From the NCBI RefSeq assembly GCF_001636425.1, contig NZ_KV440953.1, forward strand, positions 3,778,001 to 3,842,000: DNA of 64,000 nt, given 5' to 3'. The position numbers and the translations under genes were made by a program. Below the pieces are notes generated by a model that saw only the letters and a list, made by a program, of their open reading frames with translations, ran no database searches and was not told the DNA's origin. This document shows, piece after piece, positions 26,122-35,300 of this stretch. The stretch comes from Heyndrickxia acidicola. GTDB lineage: Bacteria; Bacillota; Bacilli; Bacillales; Bacillaceae_C. Within the stretch, counting starts at the first letter, position 1. Each line of letters opens with the position of its first letter.

Positions 26122-26838
26122 ATGTTGAAGATTTTTGAAAATGAAGAAGCAGTTGCAATAGAAATTGCAAAAGAAATGCAGGAGCAATTACGAAATCAGC
26201 CCAACCCGGTATTTTGTTTAGCTTCTGGAAGCACACCGCAGAAAAGCTATTTTCAGTTTGTGAAAAACATGGAAAATAGTTCGGATCGTAAAAAACTCAA
26301 GGTCGTAAGCCTGGATGAATGGATTGGAATCGATCGCAATTCAACCGGAAGCTGCTATCAAATGCTAAATGAAGATTTATTTTCTCCTTTAAAACTAGAT
26401 GAAAGCCAAATCGTTTTTTTTAACGGAACCGCAGAAGATATGAAGCGTGAGTGTGAGAGAATGGATGGTTTCATTCGAAATAATCCCATAACCTTTAGTT
26501 TAATGGGTGTAGGGATGAATGGACATATCGGATTAAATGAACCGGGTTCACCTGTATTAGATTACAGCAGTGTTATTCCGTTATCTGAGACCACTAAGGA
26601 AGTGGCTCAAAAGTATTTCGATGAGCCTACAACCTTAAGCGATGGGATCACATTAGGATTAGATCAGATCAAAAATAGCTCAAGAGTAGTAGTTGCGATT
26701 ACAGGTGAAAGAAAAGCCGAAATTGTAAAGCAAATATTTCATCATCCAGATACTCATTTACCAGCTCAAGAATTACTTGGGTACGACCATATTGACTTTT
26801 ATCTGGATATGGCAGCAGCAAGATATTTGAATAAATAA
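26122..26838 (+). CDS. nagB: Glucosamine-6-phosphate deaminase-like protein
   Basis: 238 residues, the usual NagB length. GGAGG precedes ATG 26122 by 7 bases. Catalytic motifs: substrate loop FCLASGSTPQKSY, SLDEWIGIDRNSTGSCYQML (the catalytic Asp and following segment), GVGMNGHIGLNEPGSP with the ring-opening His, and AITGERKAE near the C-terminus. It converts glucosamine-6-phosphate to fructose-6-phosphate and ammonia in the cytosol. Identity with classical NagB is not complete (SLDEW, where FNMDEY is usual), so it may be a paralogue with a related substrate. The 22-base gap to the regulator indicates one operon. Confidence 0.82.
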   Translation: MLKIFENEEAVAIEIAKEMQEQLRNQPNPVFCLASGSTPQKSYFQFVKNMENSSDRKKLKVVSLDEWIGIDRNSTGSCYQMLNEDLFSPLKLDESQIVFFNGTAEDMKRECERMDGFIRNNPITFSLMGVGMNGHIGLNEPGSPVLDYSSVIPLSETTKEVAQKYFDEPTTLSDGITLGLDQIKNSSRVVVAITGERKAEIVKQIFHHPDTHLPAQELLGYDHIDFYLDMAAARYLNK

Positions 26839-26857
26839 ATACTGCGGGGAGTTTAAA

Positions 26858-27778
26858 ATGGGAGACAAAGTAATAGGGGTTGATATTGGTGGAACGAACA
26901 TTAGAGTAGGTTTAATTGATATTCATACATTTCAGGTGCTTAAAAAAGACACAGCGCTAGCATTTGAATTCAAAACTGTAAGTGCTTTCTTCAAAGGGAT
27001 CAAGAATATGATTGAAAGAGTGGATGCCCAAAAGGAAGCTGGGAAAATTGGAATGGCACTGCCGATACCATGGAAAGATGACATGATCAAAATTTCGGAT
27101 TCTACTAATCTTCCATTATTAGAAGGTATGCTTTTCAGCGATATTAAAGCGTTTTTTCCGGAATATGAAGTGTATTTCGAGAATGATGTGAATGTCATTG
27201 CCTTATTAGAAGCAAAGCATGGAGCCTCCAGGGGATATGAACATTCCATTTACATCACTGTTAGTACTGGAATTGGAAGCGGAATGATTTTCAACCAATC
27301 CATTTTCCGGGGGACACATGGGTATGCAGGGGAAATTGGAAGTATGATTATTTCCGATGAAAATAAAAATCATCTATTACTGTATAACGGAACGCTGGAA
27401 TCGTTATGCAGTGGAAACTCTTTAAATGAAGAAAGTGCAAAGCTTTATGGTGAAGGTGCTACAGCAAAGCATTTGTTTGAACAATATAAAAGTGGTGATG
27501 CAGGAGCCGTTCATGTAATGGAGGCCTGGATAGACCATTTTTCAAGTGCCATTGCCTCTCTTATGCAAACCATTGATCCGGAGATATTTGTTTTTGGAGG
27601 CTCTGTCATCTACCACAATCAATGGTTAATAAATGAAATAATCAAAAGCACAGAGAATAAAGTGTTTGAACAGTTAAAGGATAAAGTGAAAATCGTGCTT
27701 TCTAAATATGGTCCAGATGCCGGAATGATTGGTGCCGGATACATAGCTGTAAACAATACGGATGAAGGAGAAAGATAA
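26858..27778 (+). CDS. ROK-family sugar kinase
   Basis: 306 residues. The ATP-binding phosphate-1 motif is VIGVDIGGTNIRVGLID (residues 5-21), the catalytic Asp lies in FENDVNVIAL, and a second glycine motif is STGIGSGMIF; GTHGYAGEIGS follows. The zinc-binding Cys cluster of many ROK kinases is missing, as in the regulator upstream. It probably phosphorylates glucose, GlcNAc or a related monosaccharide released inside the cell. The start follows nagB by 19 bases, and its end overlaps the start region of the GH4 gene. Confidence 0.85.
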   Translation: MGDKVIGVDIGGTNIRVGLIDIHTFQVLKKDTALAFEFKTVSAFFKGIKNMIERVDAQKEAGKIGMALPIPWKDDMIKISDSTNLPLLEGMLFSDIKAFFPEYEVYFENDVNVIALLEAKHGASRGYEHSIYITVSTGIGSGMIFNQSIFRGTHGYAGEIGSMIISDENKNHLLLYNGTLESLCSGNSLNEESAKLYGEGATAKHLFEQYKSGDAGAVHVMEAWIDHFSSAIASLMQTIDPEIFVFGGSVIYHNQWLINEIIKSTENKVFEQLKDKVKIVLSKYGPDAGMIGAGYIAVNNTDEGER

Positions 27779-27779
27779 G

Positions 27780-29165
27780 ATGAAGAATTTAAAAGTATCT
27801 TTAGTTGGTGCTGGGAGTATATCCTTTGCGCTTGGAGCTTTGCAGGATTTGGTTTTATCTGAGAAACTTAGGAATCAAGTGAATTTAGAAATTGCCTTAA
27901 TGGATATTGTTGAAGAAAATCTTGATCGAACCTATCAATATGCAAATAAAATGTTTACGGAGTTTAAGCATCCTGCGAATATATGGAAAACGACAGATTT
28001 ACCATCTGCACTGACAAATGCTGATTTTGTTATTGTAGCCATTGAAGTAAATAGATATTTTTACTGGTCACAGGATTTCCATATTCCACGACGATTTGGA
28101 AGCAAGCAAATCTATGGTGAGAATGGCGGCCCGGGGTCCATGTTCCACACATTAAGAAACTTAAGGCCAATGCTTGAGATTGCTCGAACAATGGAAAAGG
28201 TTTGTCCAGATGCATGGTTTATTAACTATACCAATCCAGAGGCAAAACTGGTTGAGGCTGTATCAAAGTTAACCTCCATTAAAATTGTCGGTTTATGCCA
28301 TGGGCTGGATATGGGAATCGAACAATTATCTGAATTTTTAGAGATGGACAAAGAAGAAATTGCCGTTGAAGGTGGAGGATTGAATCATTTCGGATTCTTC
28401 ACGAAGATCTGGAATCGAAATACAAATGAAGACTTATATCCACTGTTCCATGAAAAAGAAAAGAAAGCTAATCGTTTAGCTCATTTTGATCACATGGCAC
28501 TATCAAGGACAATGTATCAAATATATGGGTATTATCCATATCCAGGCACGAATCACTGTGGAGAGTATGTCAGCTATGCTGAAGACTTTTATGCAGGATT
28601 GTCATTACAGTTTAGATATGATCCAATCAATGAGAAGCTTTGGGAAGAGGATTCTAGAACACCTGATTTTATTTATTGTGCAAGCGGTAACACCCTGGAT
28701 AAAGGTCTGTTCTCTGAAGTCAAAACTCAAGAGGTGTGGACAGAAGAAGCGTATGTTTTTGACAAAGATAATGTCAGAATCAGCAATGAATACGCCATTC
28801 CGATTATTGAAGCGATCTATTTTGATGAAGAGATTCAATTAAATGCAGTAAACCTGCCGAATAATGGAGCGATAAAAGGGCTGCCGGATGATATGGTAGT
28901 GGAAACGCAGGCCATTGTAAATGGGAATGGCATTACATTAAAGCCGATGACGGTAGACCTTCCAACAGCCATCATTGGAACCATCCATATACAAGGAACC
29001 ATTCATCAATTATTAATTGAGGCATTTCTTGAAGGTTCAAAAACGAAATTGCTGCAAGCCATATTACTGGATCCTCAAGCACCGAGCTACTATCAAGCAT
29101 GTGCCATGATTGATGAAATGTGTAAGCTGCAACAGGATATCCTGCCTAAACTTGAGTGGAAATAA
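27780..29165 (+). CDS. Family 4 glycoside hydrolase (NAD+/Mn2+-dependent)
   Basis: 461 residues from ATG 27780, one base after the kinase stop. That start has GGAGAAAG before it; an earlier ATG at 27762 lies inside the kinase gene. The Rossmann NAD site is SLVGAGSISFALGAL. GH4 signatures are VIVAIEVNRYFYW, YGENGGPGSMFHTLRN, INYTNPEAK, the metal-binding Cys and His in GLCHG, and GGGLNHFGFF. These enzymes cleave alpha- or beta-glycosides by transient oxidation at C3. The operon neighbours (deaminase, kinase) suggest a glycoside of glucose or an amino sugar. Members that take non-phosphorylated alpha-glucosides or alpha-galactosides have similar sequences, so the exact bond is open. Confidence 0.85.
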   Translation: MKNLKVSLVGAGSISFALGALQDLVLSEKLRNQVNLEIALMDIVEENLDRTYQYANKMFTEFKHPANIWKTTDLPSALTNADFVIVAIEVNRYFYWSQDFHIPRRFGSKQIYGENGGPGSMFHTLRNLRPMLEIARTMEKVCPDAWFINYTNPEAKLVEAVSKLTSIKIVGLCHGLDMGIEQLSEFLEMDKEEIAVEGGGLNHFGFFTKIWNRNTNEDLYPLFHEKEKKANRLAHFDHMALSRTMYQIYGYYPYPGTNHCGEYVSYAEDFYAGLSLQFRYDPINEKLWEEDSRTPDFIYCASGNTLDKGLFSEVKTQEVWTEEAYVFDKDNVRISNEYAIPIIEAIYFDEEIQLNAVNLPNNGAIKGLPDDMVVETQAIVNGNGITLKPMTVDLPTAIIGTIHIQGTIHQLLIEAFLEGSKTKLLQAILLDPQAPSYYQACAMIDEMCKLQQDILPKLEWK

Positions 29166-29289
29166 AATATGAAGGTTGATTTAGACCCTTGAGCTAAGAT
29201 AAGTGGCAAAAGATAGATAGATGTTTAACGGCTTTCCAGAACTATAAATGTGCAAACTCTATTTGCACACCTATTAAGAACCAACAAAA

Positions 29290-29330
29290 AAGGGAAGAGC
29301 ATGAATTTTTATGTGCTCTTCCCTTCTTTT
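29290..29330 (+). terminator. Terminator of the ROK/GH4 operon
   Basis: AAGGGAAGAGCAT pairs with ATGTGCTCTTCCCTT (one mismatch) and a CTTTT tail follows. A small hairpin GTGCAAA/TTTGCAC precedes it at 29249-29267. Confidence 0.85.
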
Positions 29331-29448
29331 AATCCAGTAAATACAGACCCAGTTTTAACCTCTGGCGGTAGAATCATTGTCACGATAATGATTAGGAAAA
29401 GGGGCTTGCTTACTTTCCATTGGATTTTCGAAATCGAATAGGCAACCA

Positions 29449-29719
29449 ATGGCGCCGAAAACTCATCAGGCATTTCAAAAAGCAATAAAAAAACTTGGGC
29501 TACGCCAATCTATGTCAAGAAGAGGAAACTGTTGGGATAAAGCTCCTCAAAAATCTTTCTTTGGCCATCTTAAAGATATTAAAGCATGTACAACTTTTGA
29601 TGAATTAAAAAAAGAAATTAAACAATACTTGATTTATTACAATCAATATAGATACCAATGGAATTAAAAAAGATGACCCCCCTGTTCAATACAGAGATCA
29701 TCTTCTTAAAACTGCCTAA
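29449..29719 (+). mobile_element. IS3-family transposase orfB, 3' remnant
   Basis: The frame contains LRQSMSRRGNCWDKAPQKSFFG and the C-terminal YNQYRYQWN of IS150/IS3-type transposases; the second Asp and the Glu of the DDE triad region lie in this stretch in intact copies. After QWN the frame breaks: a shifted frame continues as VQYRDHLLKTA to a stop near 29719. The upstream two thirds and both inverted repeats are missing, so it cannot move. Confidence 0.8.
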
Positions 29720-29865
29720 GTTTTTTTGAAAATGTCCTTTACAAAGGGTACAGTTTAAAATTCCTAGTTTCCTTCTTATTTAACGACGTTCTTCTGTTTC
29801 TCGATCGTGATAAAGGTAATGTGGGTGATTTCATCAGTTTCATCAGAGTGGTTCCTTTTTGTAAA

Positions 29866-29905
29866 AACTCCTCCTGTCATTTTGCAATAACAGGAGGGGC
29901 CCAGC
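29866..29905 (-). terminator. Terminator of the ABC binding-protein gene
   Basis: On the reverse strand, CTCCTGT pairs with ACAGGAG and is followed by GAGTTTTT. Confidence 0.8.
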
Positions 29906-29919
29906 ATCAAAAATATTTA

Positions 29920-31218
29920 TCAATTGGTATTTTGGGCTAATGGTTGAATCTTGTCTTTAATGGCTTTCAATCCGCTATCAACTGAAGTTTTTCCTCGCAG
30001 GATTGCATCATACTCTGTAGAGATTTCAGCTAAATAATCATTCAAAAACGGTACTTGTGGCTGCATGCTCATTTTCGGACCTTGTGAATATTTCAAGAAC
30101 TCTGTAAATCCTGGTACTCTTTTAAATGATGGATCATTTAAGGCACTCTTTCTTGGTGCCAGGTTACCAAGAGAGGTAGCGAGTTTTACCATTTGTGCTT
30201 TAGAGGTTAACCATTTCAAGAACTCCCAGGCCTCTTGAGGGTGCTTTGAACCTTTAGGAATATAAAGCGCACCTACATTGATATACCCAGCATTTTTCGC
30301 ATCTGGATGCGATTCATCATAAGGGATCGGTACAACGCCATAATTCAGGTTCGGGGCATATTCTTTAACAAACGTTGTCAACCATTCTCCGTCAAAAGCC
30401 ATTGCAGCTTGTCCGGTGAAAAACGGGTTTTGAGCAGAAGCATAATTCCCAAGACCGGAACCATATCGATCAAGGTTGCTGGAACCATATTTATCCCACA
30501 TATCTTTATAAAATTGTACGGTAGCTTTAAATCCAGGATTATCCGGTGTTATTTCTTTTTTAGCCGGATCCCATATGCTTCCGTCGAAAGAAAACATATA
30601 CATCGTCGGATCCTGTTCAGGCCACAATCCTATCCGTTCCAAATTCCCCTTTTTATCTACAATGCTTAATTTATCAGCGTCGGCCTTCAATTCTTGCATT
30701 GTTTGCGGTGGATTAGCAATCCCTGCTTTTTTAAATAGATCCTTGTTGTAATATAACATCCAGGTATTCATGACAATTGGGAGTGCATAGGTTTTATCAT
30801 TATATTGCACAGCTTTAAGAGCTGCAGGCAAGAAATCGCTGGTATCATAATGATCTTTTTTCATAAAGTCATCAAGGGGTGTCATAGCTCCTTTGGAACT
30901 CCAAGAAGCGACGTTGTCTTGATCATATTGACTAGCCAGATCTGGAGGGTTGTTCCCAACGATTGCCGTCATTTGTTTTTGCTCGTCGCCTTGACTTAAA
31001 CCAACGACCTGTATTTTATTTTGACTCGCGTTATATTCCTTGATCAACTGATCCATGACACTGCCTTCTTTTCCTCCCCAAGTGTACCAGAAGTTGATCT
31101 TCACTTTCTGCCCTGTACTATTATCAGCAGTACCATTAACACTTGAACTACATCCACTAAGAGTAGCTAAACTCATGAGAGCGGTTACAGTTAATCCAAT
31201 GAGAAATTTTCTTTTCAT
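29920..31218 (-). CDS. ABC transporter sugar-binding lipoprotein (solute-binding family 1)
   Basis: 432 residues from ATG 31218 (GAAGGGGG upstream; the longer frame has no binding site). The lipobox LATLSGCSSS shows export and lipid anchoring at Cys. The mature protein has the two-lobed carbohydrate-binding fold: VKINFWYTWGGKEGSVMDQL, then PPDLASQYDQDN, YALPIVMNTWMLYYNKDLFK, FFTGQAAMAFDGEW and KHPQEAWEFLKWL. No permease or ATPase genes accompany it, so its partners must lie elsewhere. It is divergent from the Gfo/Idh dehydrogenase and isomerase genes and shares their operator motif, which suggests that it captures the sugar those enzymes process. Confidence 0.92.
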   Translation of the reverse strand: MKRKFLIGLTVTALMSLATLSGCSSSVNGTADNSTGQKVKINFWYTWGGKEGSVMDQLIKEYNASQNKIQVVGLSQGDEQKQMTAIVGNNPPDLASQYDQDNVASWSSKGAMTPLDDFMKKDHYDTSDFLPAALKAVQYNDKTYALPIVMNTWMLYYNKDLFKKAGIANPPQTMQELKADADKLSIVDKKGNLERIGLWPEQDPTMYMFSFDGSIWDPAKKEITPDNPGFKATVQFYKDMWDKYGSSNLDRYGSGLGNYASAQNPFFTGQAAMAFDGEWLTTFVKEYAPNLNYGVVPIPYDESHPDAKNAGYINVGALYIPKGSKHPQEAWEFLKWLTSKAQMVKLATSLGNLAPRKSALNDPSFKRVPGFTEFLKYSQGPKMSMQPQVPFLNDYLAEISTEYDAILRGKTSVDSGLKAIKDKIQPLAQNTN

Positions 31219-31344
31219 AGATATACCCCCTTCACGTGATAACAATAGAGAACGCAATGATAAAATATGAAAGCTATGTATAAAAACTTTTTGTTTGACC
31301 AGCCCCCTTTTTTATTAAGATACCTATTTAGCATAATAACCATA

Positions 31345-31391
31345 GAAACGTTTCACAAAATCAGTATAAAATACGGCAAAAATGATTGCAA
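31345..31391 (-). promoter_or_regulatory. Promoter and operator of the ABC binding-protein gene
   Basis: On the reverse strand: -35 TTGCAA (31391-31386), 17-base spacer, -10 TATACT (31368-31363). The palindrome GAAACGTTTC (31354-31345) comes immediately after, at the transcription start. This is a typical repressor site for a LacI-type protein. Confidence 0.75.
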
Positions 31392-31429
31392 TAATTTTTT
31401 GATTATTCTGTTTTAAGTAGGTTTTGTTA

Positions 31430-31487
31430 TTGACTCCGCTTAAGAAAGCGGTTAAAATTATTTGTGTATGCTATAGAAACGTTTCTA
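31430..31487 (+). promoter_or_regulatory. Promoter and operator of the Gfo/Idh-isomerase genes
   Basis: Forward strand: -35 TTGACT (31430-31435), 17-base spacer containing CCGCTT/AAGCGG, -10 TAAAAT (31453-31458). TAGAAACGTTTCTA, a perfect 14-base palindrome, follows at 31474-31487. A 5' untranslated region of about 330 bases follows before the first gene. The site mirrors that at 31345. Confidence 0.75.
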
Positions 31488-31815
31488 CGTTTAGAAGATT
31501 TGTAAGTGGTTCATGTGCAAAGTAACAAAAGAATGTATGCTTTGCGGATAAAGTTAAATAAAATTCAAATAAGTTAAGCAACTACATTAGATGAAAAAAT
31601 TTCCCGACTGATGCAATTAGCCACTCTCTTCTTAAAAGGAGCGGCAGATAAAGGATAAATTACAGGTCCTATGGAAGAAATGGGTATCACACCAATTTGC
31701 TTTTACTTTTGCCGTTGCAACAAAAAAATAGGCAGTAAAGTGAAGCTGTCTTAATAATAGTCAGATTTTTCAGATGAGTTAAAAAGGGAAATTTAAACAA
31801 TAAAGAGGTGACACG

Positions 31816-32916
31816 ATGAAATTTTATATAATTGGCGCGGGAGTGATTGCGAGATCGCACGCAGAAGCTATCCGTAAACTTCCAAATTTTGATGAAATAG
31901 AAATGAAGGTCGCGGATCCTAACCCACAGGCATTAAGTGGGTTTGTGGAACGTTACCCTGATGTAGTTACATTTTCAGATGCAAGAACAATGCTTGCGGA
32001 AGAAGCGAAAAAAGACGATATTGTTGTCATCTGCACGCCTCCTTTTACACATTATGAGCTGTCCCGAATGGCTCTGGAATCCGGGAGGCATGTATTATGT
32101 GAAAAACCACTAGCCATGAATCGTCAGGAGGCTGATGACCTGCTTGAATGTGCCAGAAGAAAGAATCGTCTGCTGGGATGCTGCAGTGATAGATTCATAG
32201 GCCTGCCCAAAACAGAAGAAATCAAGCGGCTGGTTCAATCTGATGCAATAGGAGACATATATAAAGTGACATTTACTTACCGTGGGCAAAGATCTAGAGC
32301 TGGAGTGGAGTACCAACCAGAAAGCAGATGGTTTTTGGATCGTTCCAAGAGTGGCGGCGGGGTTGTCATGGATTGGGGACCTTATGATTTTGCGATATTG
32401 AATGACGTTTTTAAACCTTCGTCCATTGATATAGCAGCAGCATGGGTAAGCAAACCTCAAACACAAGCCGATCCTGTGAATACGACATACGACGTAGAAG
32501 GCCATGCAGGAGCGATGATGAAATATCATCTTGATGGCAAGACGATATGGGTACACTACGAGCGTGCATCCTGTACACACGGCAAACCATATCATCTGGT
32601 TGAAATAGAAGGAACACGTGGAGCCCTTGAATGGTCGCCTTATTTCGAGTCTGACAAGGTCATCTGCAGAACAGATAAAGATGGCGAAGTTGTTATAAAT
32701 GAGAAGGATATTAATAATAAAAGTGACATCGGTGTAATGGATCACCCAATCTATTATTTCTATCACAAAGTAAAGGGAGAACCATCACCTGCATTGATTA
32801 ATGAGCAAACGGTCTTTAATTTTTCGTGCTTGCAGGCTCTGTACGAGTGTGCGGATACTGGAATGTTACAGACAGTGACTGTTGGCGGGATCCAATCGAA
32901 CCCAGTAATGAAATGA
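31816..32916 (+). CDS. Gfo/Idh/MocA-family NAD(P)-dependent sugar dehydrogenase
   Basis: 366 residues; AGAGGTG 8 bases before ATG 31816. The N-terminal Rossmann fold carries FYIIGAGVIARSHAEAI (nucleotide binding) and the family motif HVLCEKPLAM with the catalytic Lys. The C-terminal alpha/beta domain includes GGGVVMDWGPYDFAIL, with the Asp in the place of the usual catalytic Asp/His pair. The family oxidises or reduces a hydroxyl of sugars, inositols or glycosides. It is first in a two-gene operon with a TIM-barrel sugar isomerase/epimerase (16-base gap). This pairing is often seen where a sugar is oxidised to a keto form and then isomerised or cleaved. Confidence 0.9.
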   Translation: MKFYIIGAGVIARSHAEAIRKLPNFDEIEMKVADPNPQALSGFVERYPDVVTFSDARTMLAEEAKKDDIVVICTPPFTHYELSRMALESGRHVLCEKPLAMNRQEADDLLECARRKNRLLGCCSDRFIGLPKTEEIKRLVQSDAIGDIYKVTFTYRGQRSRAGVEYQPESRWFLDRSKSGGGVVMDWGPYDFAILNDVFKPSSIDIAAAWVSKPQTQADPVNTTYDVEGHAGAMMKYHLDGKTIWVHYERASCTHGKPYHLVEIEGTRGALEWSPYFESDKVICRTDKDGEVVINEKDINNKSDIGVMDHPIYYFYHKVKGEPSPALINEQTVFNFSCLQALYECADTGMLQTVTVGGIQSNPVMK

Positions 32917-32932
32917 TGAGGAGGTCGGTTGC

Positions 32933-33736
32933 ATGAATATTCTAGGATTCTCCACAGGAATGTACGGCTGGAATGAGAGATATTGGCTCGACTACAAAAA
33001 AGAAGCCTCGTGGGAGGACATATTTCGTGATTGTGCAGAGGCAGGGGTGGATGCAGTAGAACTAGATCCATCTCCCAACCTGGTGAAACTGGCAAAATCT
33101 TTCGGATTATCTGTTTCCAGTGCATATGTGGGGCTTCAGCTTCATGAAGCGGCACTTGATGTAGAAAAAGACATTATGCCGGTAGCAAGAAGATTGTCAG
33201 AGGCCGGAGGTAAAGATCTGGTGGTGAATGCCGATCCGAAGGGAGGCTGGGGTGTCTCTCTTCCCAAAACGGAAGATGAGTTTAAACGTCAAGGAGATCA
33301 TTTATCCCAAATTGCTATCGCTGCAGGAACGCTCGGTTTGAAAGTAAGTATGCATAACCATGCCGATGATAAGCACAATGCAGAAGGGGATCTTCGCTCT
33401 GTGATTGAATACTCCAGTCCCGAAGTCGGGCTCTGTATCGACACGGGATGGGCATACGTTGCGGGATACGATCCGATTGAGTGGATACAGAAATATCCAG
33501 ATAGACTACACACGTTTCATTTAAGAAACCAAAAGGGCCGAATCCCAACAGAAGACCTGATTGATGGGGAAATTAACATGCGAAAACTCATCCACGTGTT
33601 GAAGGATATCAGATATAAAGGGTGGCTTACTCTTGAGTTGTGGCATCGAGAGGATAATCATCCGCAACGGACGATGGTGGAAGATACCAGGATATCGATT
33701 GATTATCTTAAACAAATGATACAGGAAATCGAATAG
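32933..33736 (+). CDS. Sugar phosphate isomerase/epimerase-family TIM barrel
   Basis: 267 residues; AGGAGG 7 bases before ATG 32933. The Xyl/AP-endonuclease-type barrel shows divalent-metal ligands spread over the strands: VDAVELDPSP, KVSMHNHADDKHN, GLCIDTGWAYVAGYDP, LHTFHLRNQKG and WLTLELWHRED. Members include inosose dehydratases, tagatose or allulose epimerases and 3-keto-glycoside-active enzymes. The sequence does not choose between these. Tight coupling to the dehydrogenase upstream indicates that it acts on the same sugar. Confidence 0.85.
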   Translation: MNILGFSTGMYGWNERYWLDYKKEASWEDIFRDCAEAGVDAVELDPSPNLVKLAKSFGLSVSSAYVGLQLHEAALDVEKDIMPVARRLSEAGGKDLVVNADPKGGWGVSLPKTEDEFKRQGDHLSQIAIAAGTLGLKVSMHNHADDKHNAEGDLRSVIEYSSPEVGLCIDTGWAYVAGYDPIEWIQKYPDRLHTFHLRNQKGRIPTEDLIDGEINMRKLIHVLKDIRYKGWLTLELWHREDNHPQRTMVEDTRISIDYLKQMIQEIE

Positions 33737-33960
33737 GGGAAGGAAGCAGCATTTCAAACGAATTCAAAGACGGAAAGCATGATTCAATTGCTTCATTACC
33801 AATAATTTATTGAACTGCTTGGTCCAAAGACAATGAGTGAACCAAGCATTCAGAGCATGAGTTGATTAGACAAGAAAAAAACATATTCTATCTAGGCATA
33901 CATAAAGCGATCAAATGAATGAGATGCAACGAAATGTTGTTGAACTGATTATCTCCGTTC

Positions 33961-33996
33961 AGGATAGGCTTCCGAGGGAGTCTATCCTCTTTTCGC
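33961..33996 (+). terminator. Terminator after the first dehydrogenase-isomerase pair
   Basis: AGGATAG pairs with CTATCCT around a 14-base loop, followed by CTTTTC. The rest of 33737-34069 shows no gene. Confidence 0.65.
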
Positions 33997-34069
33997 TTTA
34001 AGCTGTAGAAAATGTGAGAAATCTCATGAACAACTTGAAAATTGAGAAGAGTATAAGGAGAGGAAACAA

Positions 34070-35212
34070 ATGAATGAAAAAAAAATTAAAATGGGCTTAG
34101 TTGGGCTTGGCAATATCGGACAGACACACTTTGAAATCTTAGCTGAACTCGAACAGATTGAGCTTGTAGGCGTATGTGATTTTGATAAGAAAAGAGCAGA
34201 TGATTATGCTGCTAAAGCCAAAACAACCCCATACTATAACCATATCGATCTTTTCAATCAATCAGGACTAGAAGCAGTTATGATCGCTGTTCCACATTAT
34301 CATCATTCTACGATTGCAATCGATGCGTTCGAGAGGGGACTGCACGTGCTTTGCGAGAAGCCGTTAGCAGTCCATGTAAACGAAGCTCATCGCACGATTG
34401 AGGCCTATAAAGCTGCAAAGCAAGATCATCCTGGTTTAGTATTTGCGATAATGTTTCAAGAAAGAACACTCCCCTTTTACAAAAAAATTAAAGAGATATT
34501 GGACGGAAGAGTGTTGGGACGTATTATGCGAGCAACCTGGATCAATACAGCATGGTTTCGATCTCAAGCCTACTATGAAAGTGGAGGTTGGCGGGCAACT
34601 TGGGCTGGGGAAGGGGGTGGAATATTAACGAATCAATGCCCACATAACCTTGATTTTTATCAGTGGGCATTCGGTGTCCCAACCCGCATTAGCGGACATG
34701 CATCTATTGGTAAATATCACAATATCGAGGTTGAGGATGAAGTTACCGCATACTTTGAACACGAGAACGGCATGGTGGGACATTTCATAGTGTCGACTGC
34801 CGAATCACCGGGAACCAACCGACTAGAGATAGTTGGGGAGAATGGGAGAATTCTCTATGAAGATGGGAGGATGATCCATTATCGAAACCCGATTTCTGTT
34901 TTGAAACACCTTGAGGAAACAAATGGTTATTTTACAAATCTGGAAACGATAGAAGAGGAAATTCATGTAGATCAAAACAAACCTACGGGGCATAAAGTCG
35001 TGACGGAAAATTTTATTTCTTCGATTCTCAATGGAGATGATAATCTAATTGCTCATGGTACAGAAGGAATTAAATCTATTATAATTGCGAACGGAATTAT
35101 GCTTTCATCGTTTACCAAAAACATCGTTGAGGTTCCATATGACGCAAATGAGTTCGAACGATACCTGGAACAATTGATTCAATCATCTAAAGTTCGTAAA
35201 GAAATAAAGTAA
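34070..35212 (+). CDS. Gfo/Idh/MocA-family dehydrogenase (second)
   Basis: 380 residues; AAGGAGAGG about 8 bases before ATG 34070. The Rossmann motif is GLVGLGNIGQTHFEIL, the catalytic Lys motif HVLCEKPLAVHVNEAH, and the C-terminal substrate domain has GGGILTNQCPHNLDFYQW with the conserved catalytic His (Asn-Gln-Cys-Pro-His pattern typical of scyllo-inosose/glucoside 3-dehydrogenase-like members). It is only distantly similar to the first dehydrogenase, so not a recent duplicate. It probably catalyses a separate oxidation or reduction step on the same or a related sugar. Own terminator. Confidence 0.9.
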   Translation: MNEKKIKMGLVGLGNIGQTHFEILAELEQIELVGVCDFDKKRADDYAAKAKTTPYYNHIDLFNQSGLEAVMIAVPHYHHSTIAIDAFERGLHVLCEKPLAVHVNEAHRTIEAYKAAKQDHPGLVFAIMFQERTLPFYKKIKEILDGRVLGRIMRATWINTAWFRSQAYYESGGWRATWAGEGGGILTNQCPHNLDFYQWAFGVPTRISGHASIGKYHNIEVEDEVTAYFEHENGMVGHFIVSTAESPGTNRLEIVGENGRILYEDGRMIHYRNPISVLKHLEETNGYFTNLETIEEEIHVDQNKPTGHKVVTENFISSILNGDDNLIAHGTEGIKSIIIANGIMLSSFTKNIVEVPYDANEFERYLEQLIQSSKVRKEIK

Positions 35213-35257
35213 AGTTGAAGAAAGAATATGCAAAATCGTTAACATGTCTGTAAAAGC

Positions 35258-35300
35258 AAGCCGCTTAAAGATTAGATATTCACTCTAAGCGGCTTTTTAA
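35258..35300 (+). terminator. Terminator of the second dehydrogenase gene
   Basis: AAGCCGCTTA pairs with TAAGCGGCTT and runs into TTT. The remaining 290 bases before the next gene are AT-rich without visible features. Confidence 0.9.

Noticed and set aside
31345-31354. cre site for CcpA at GAAACGTTTC
   Set aside because: The cre consensus needs TG at one end and CA at the other around a W/A-rich arm; the flanks here do not fit, while the pattern equals the operators beside the LacI gene.
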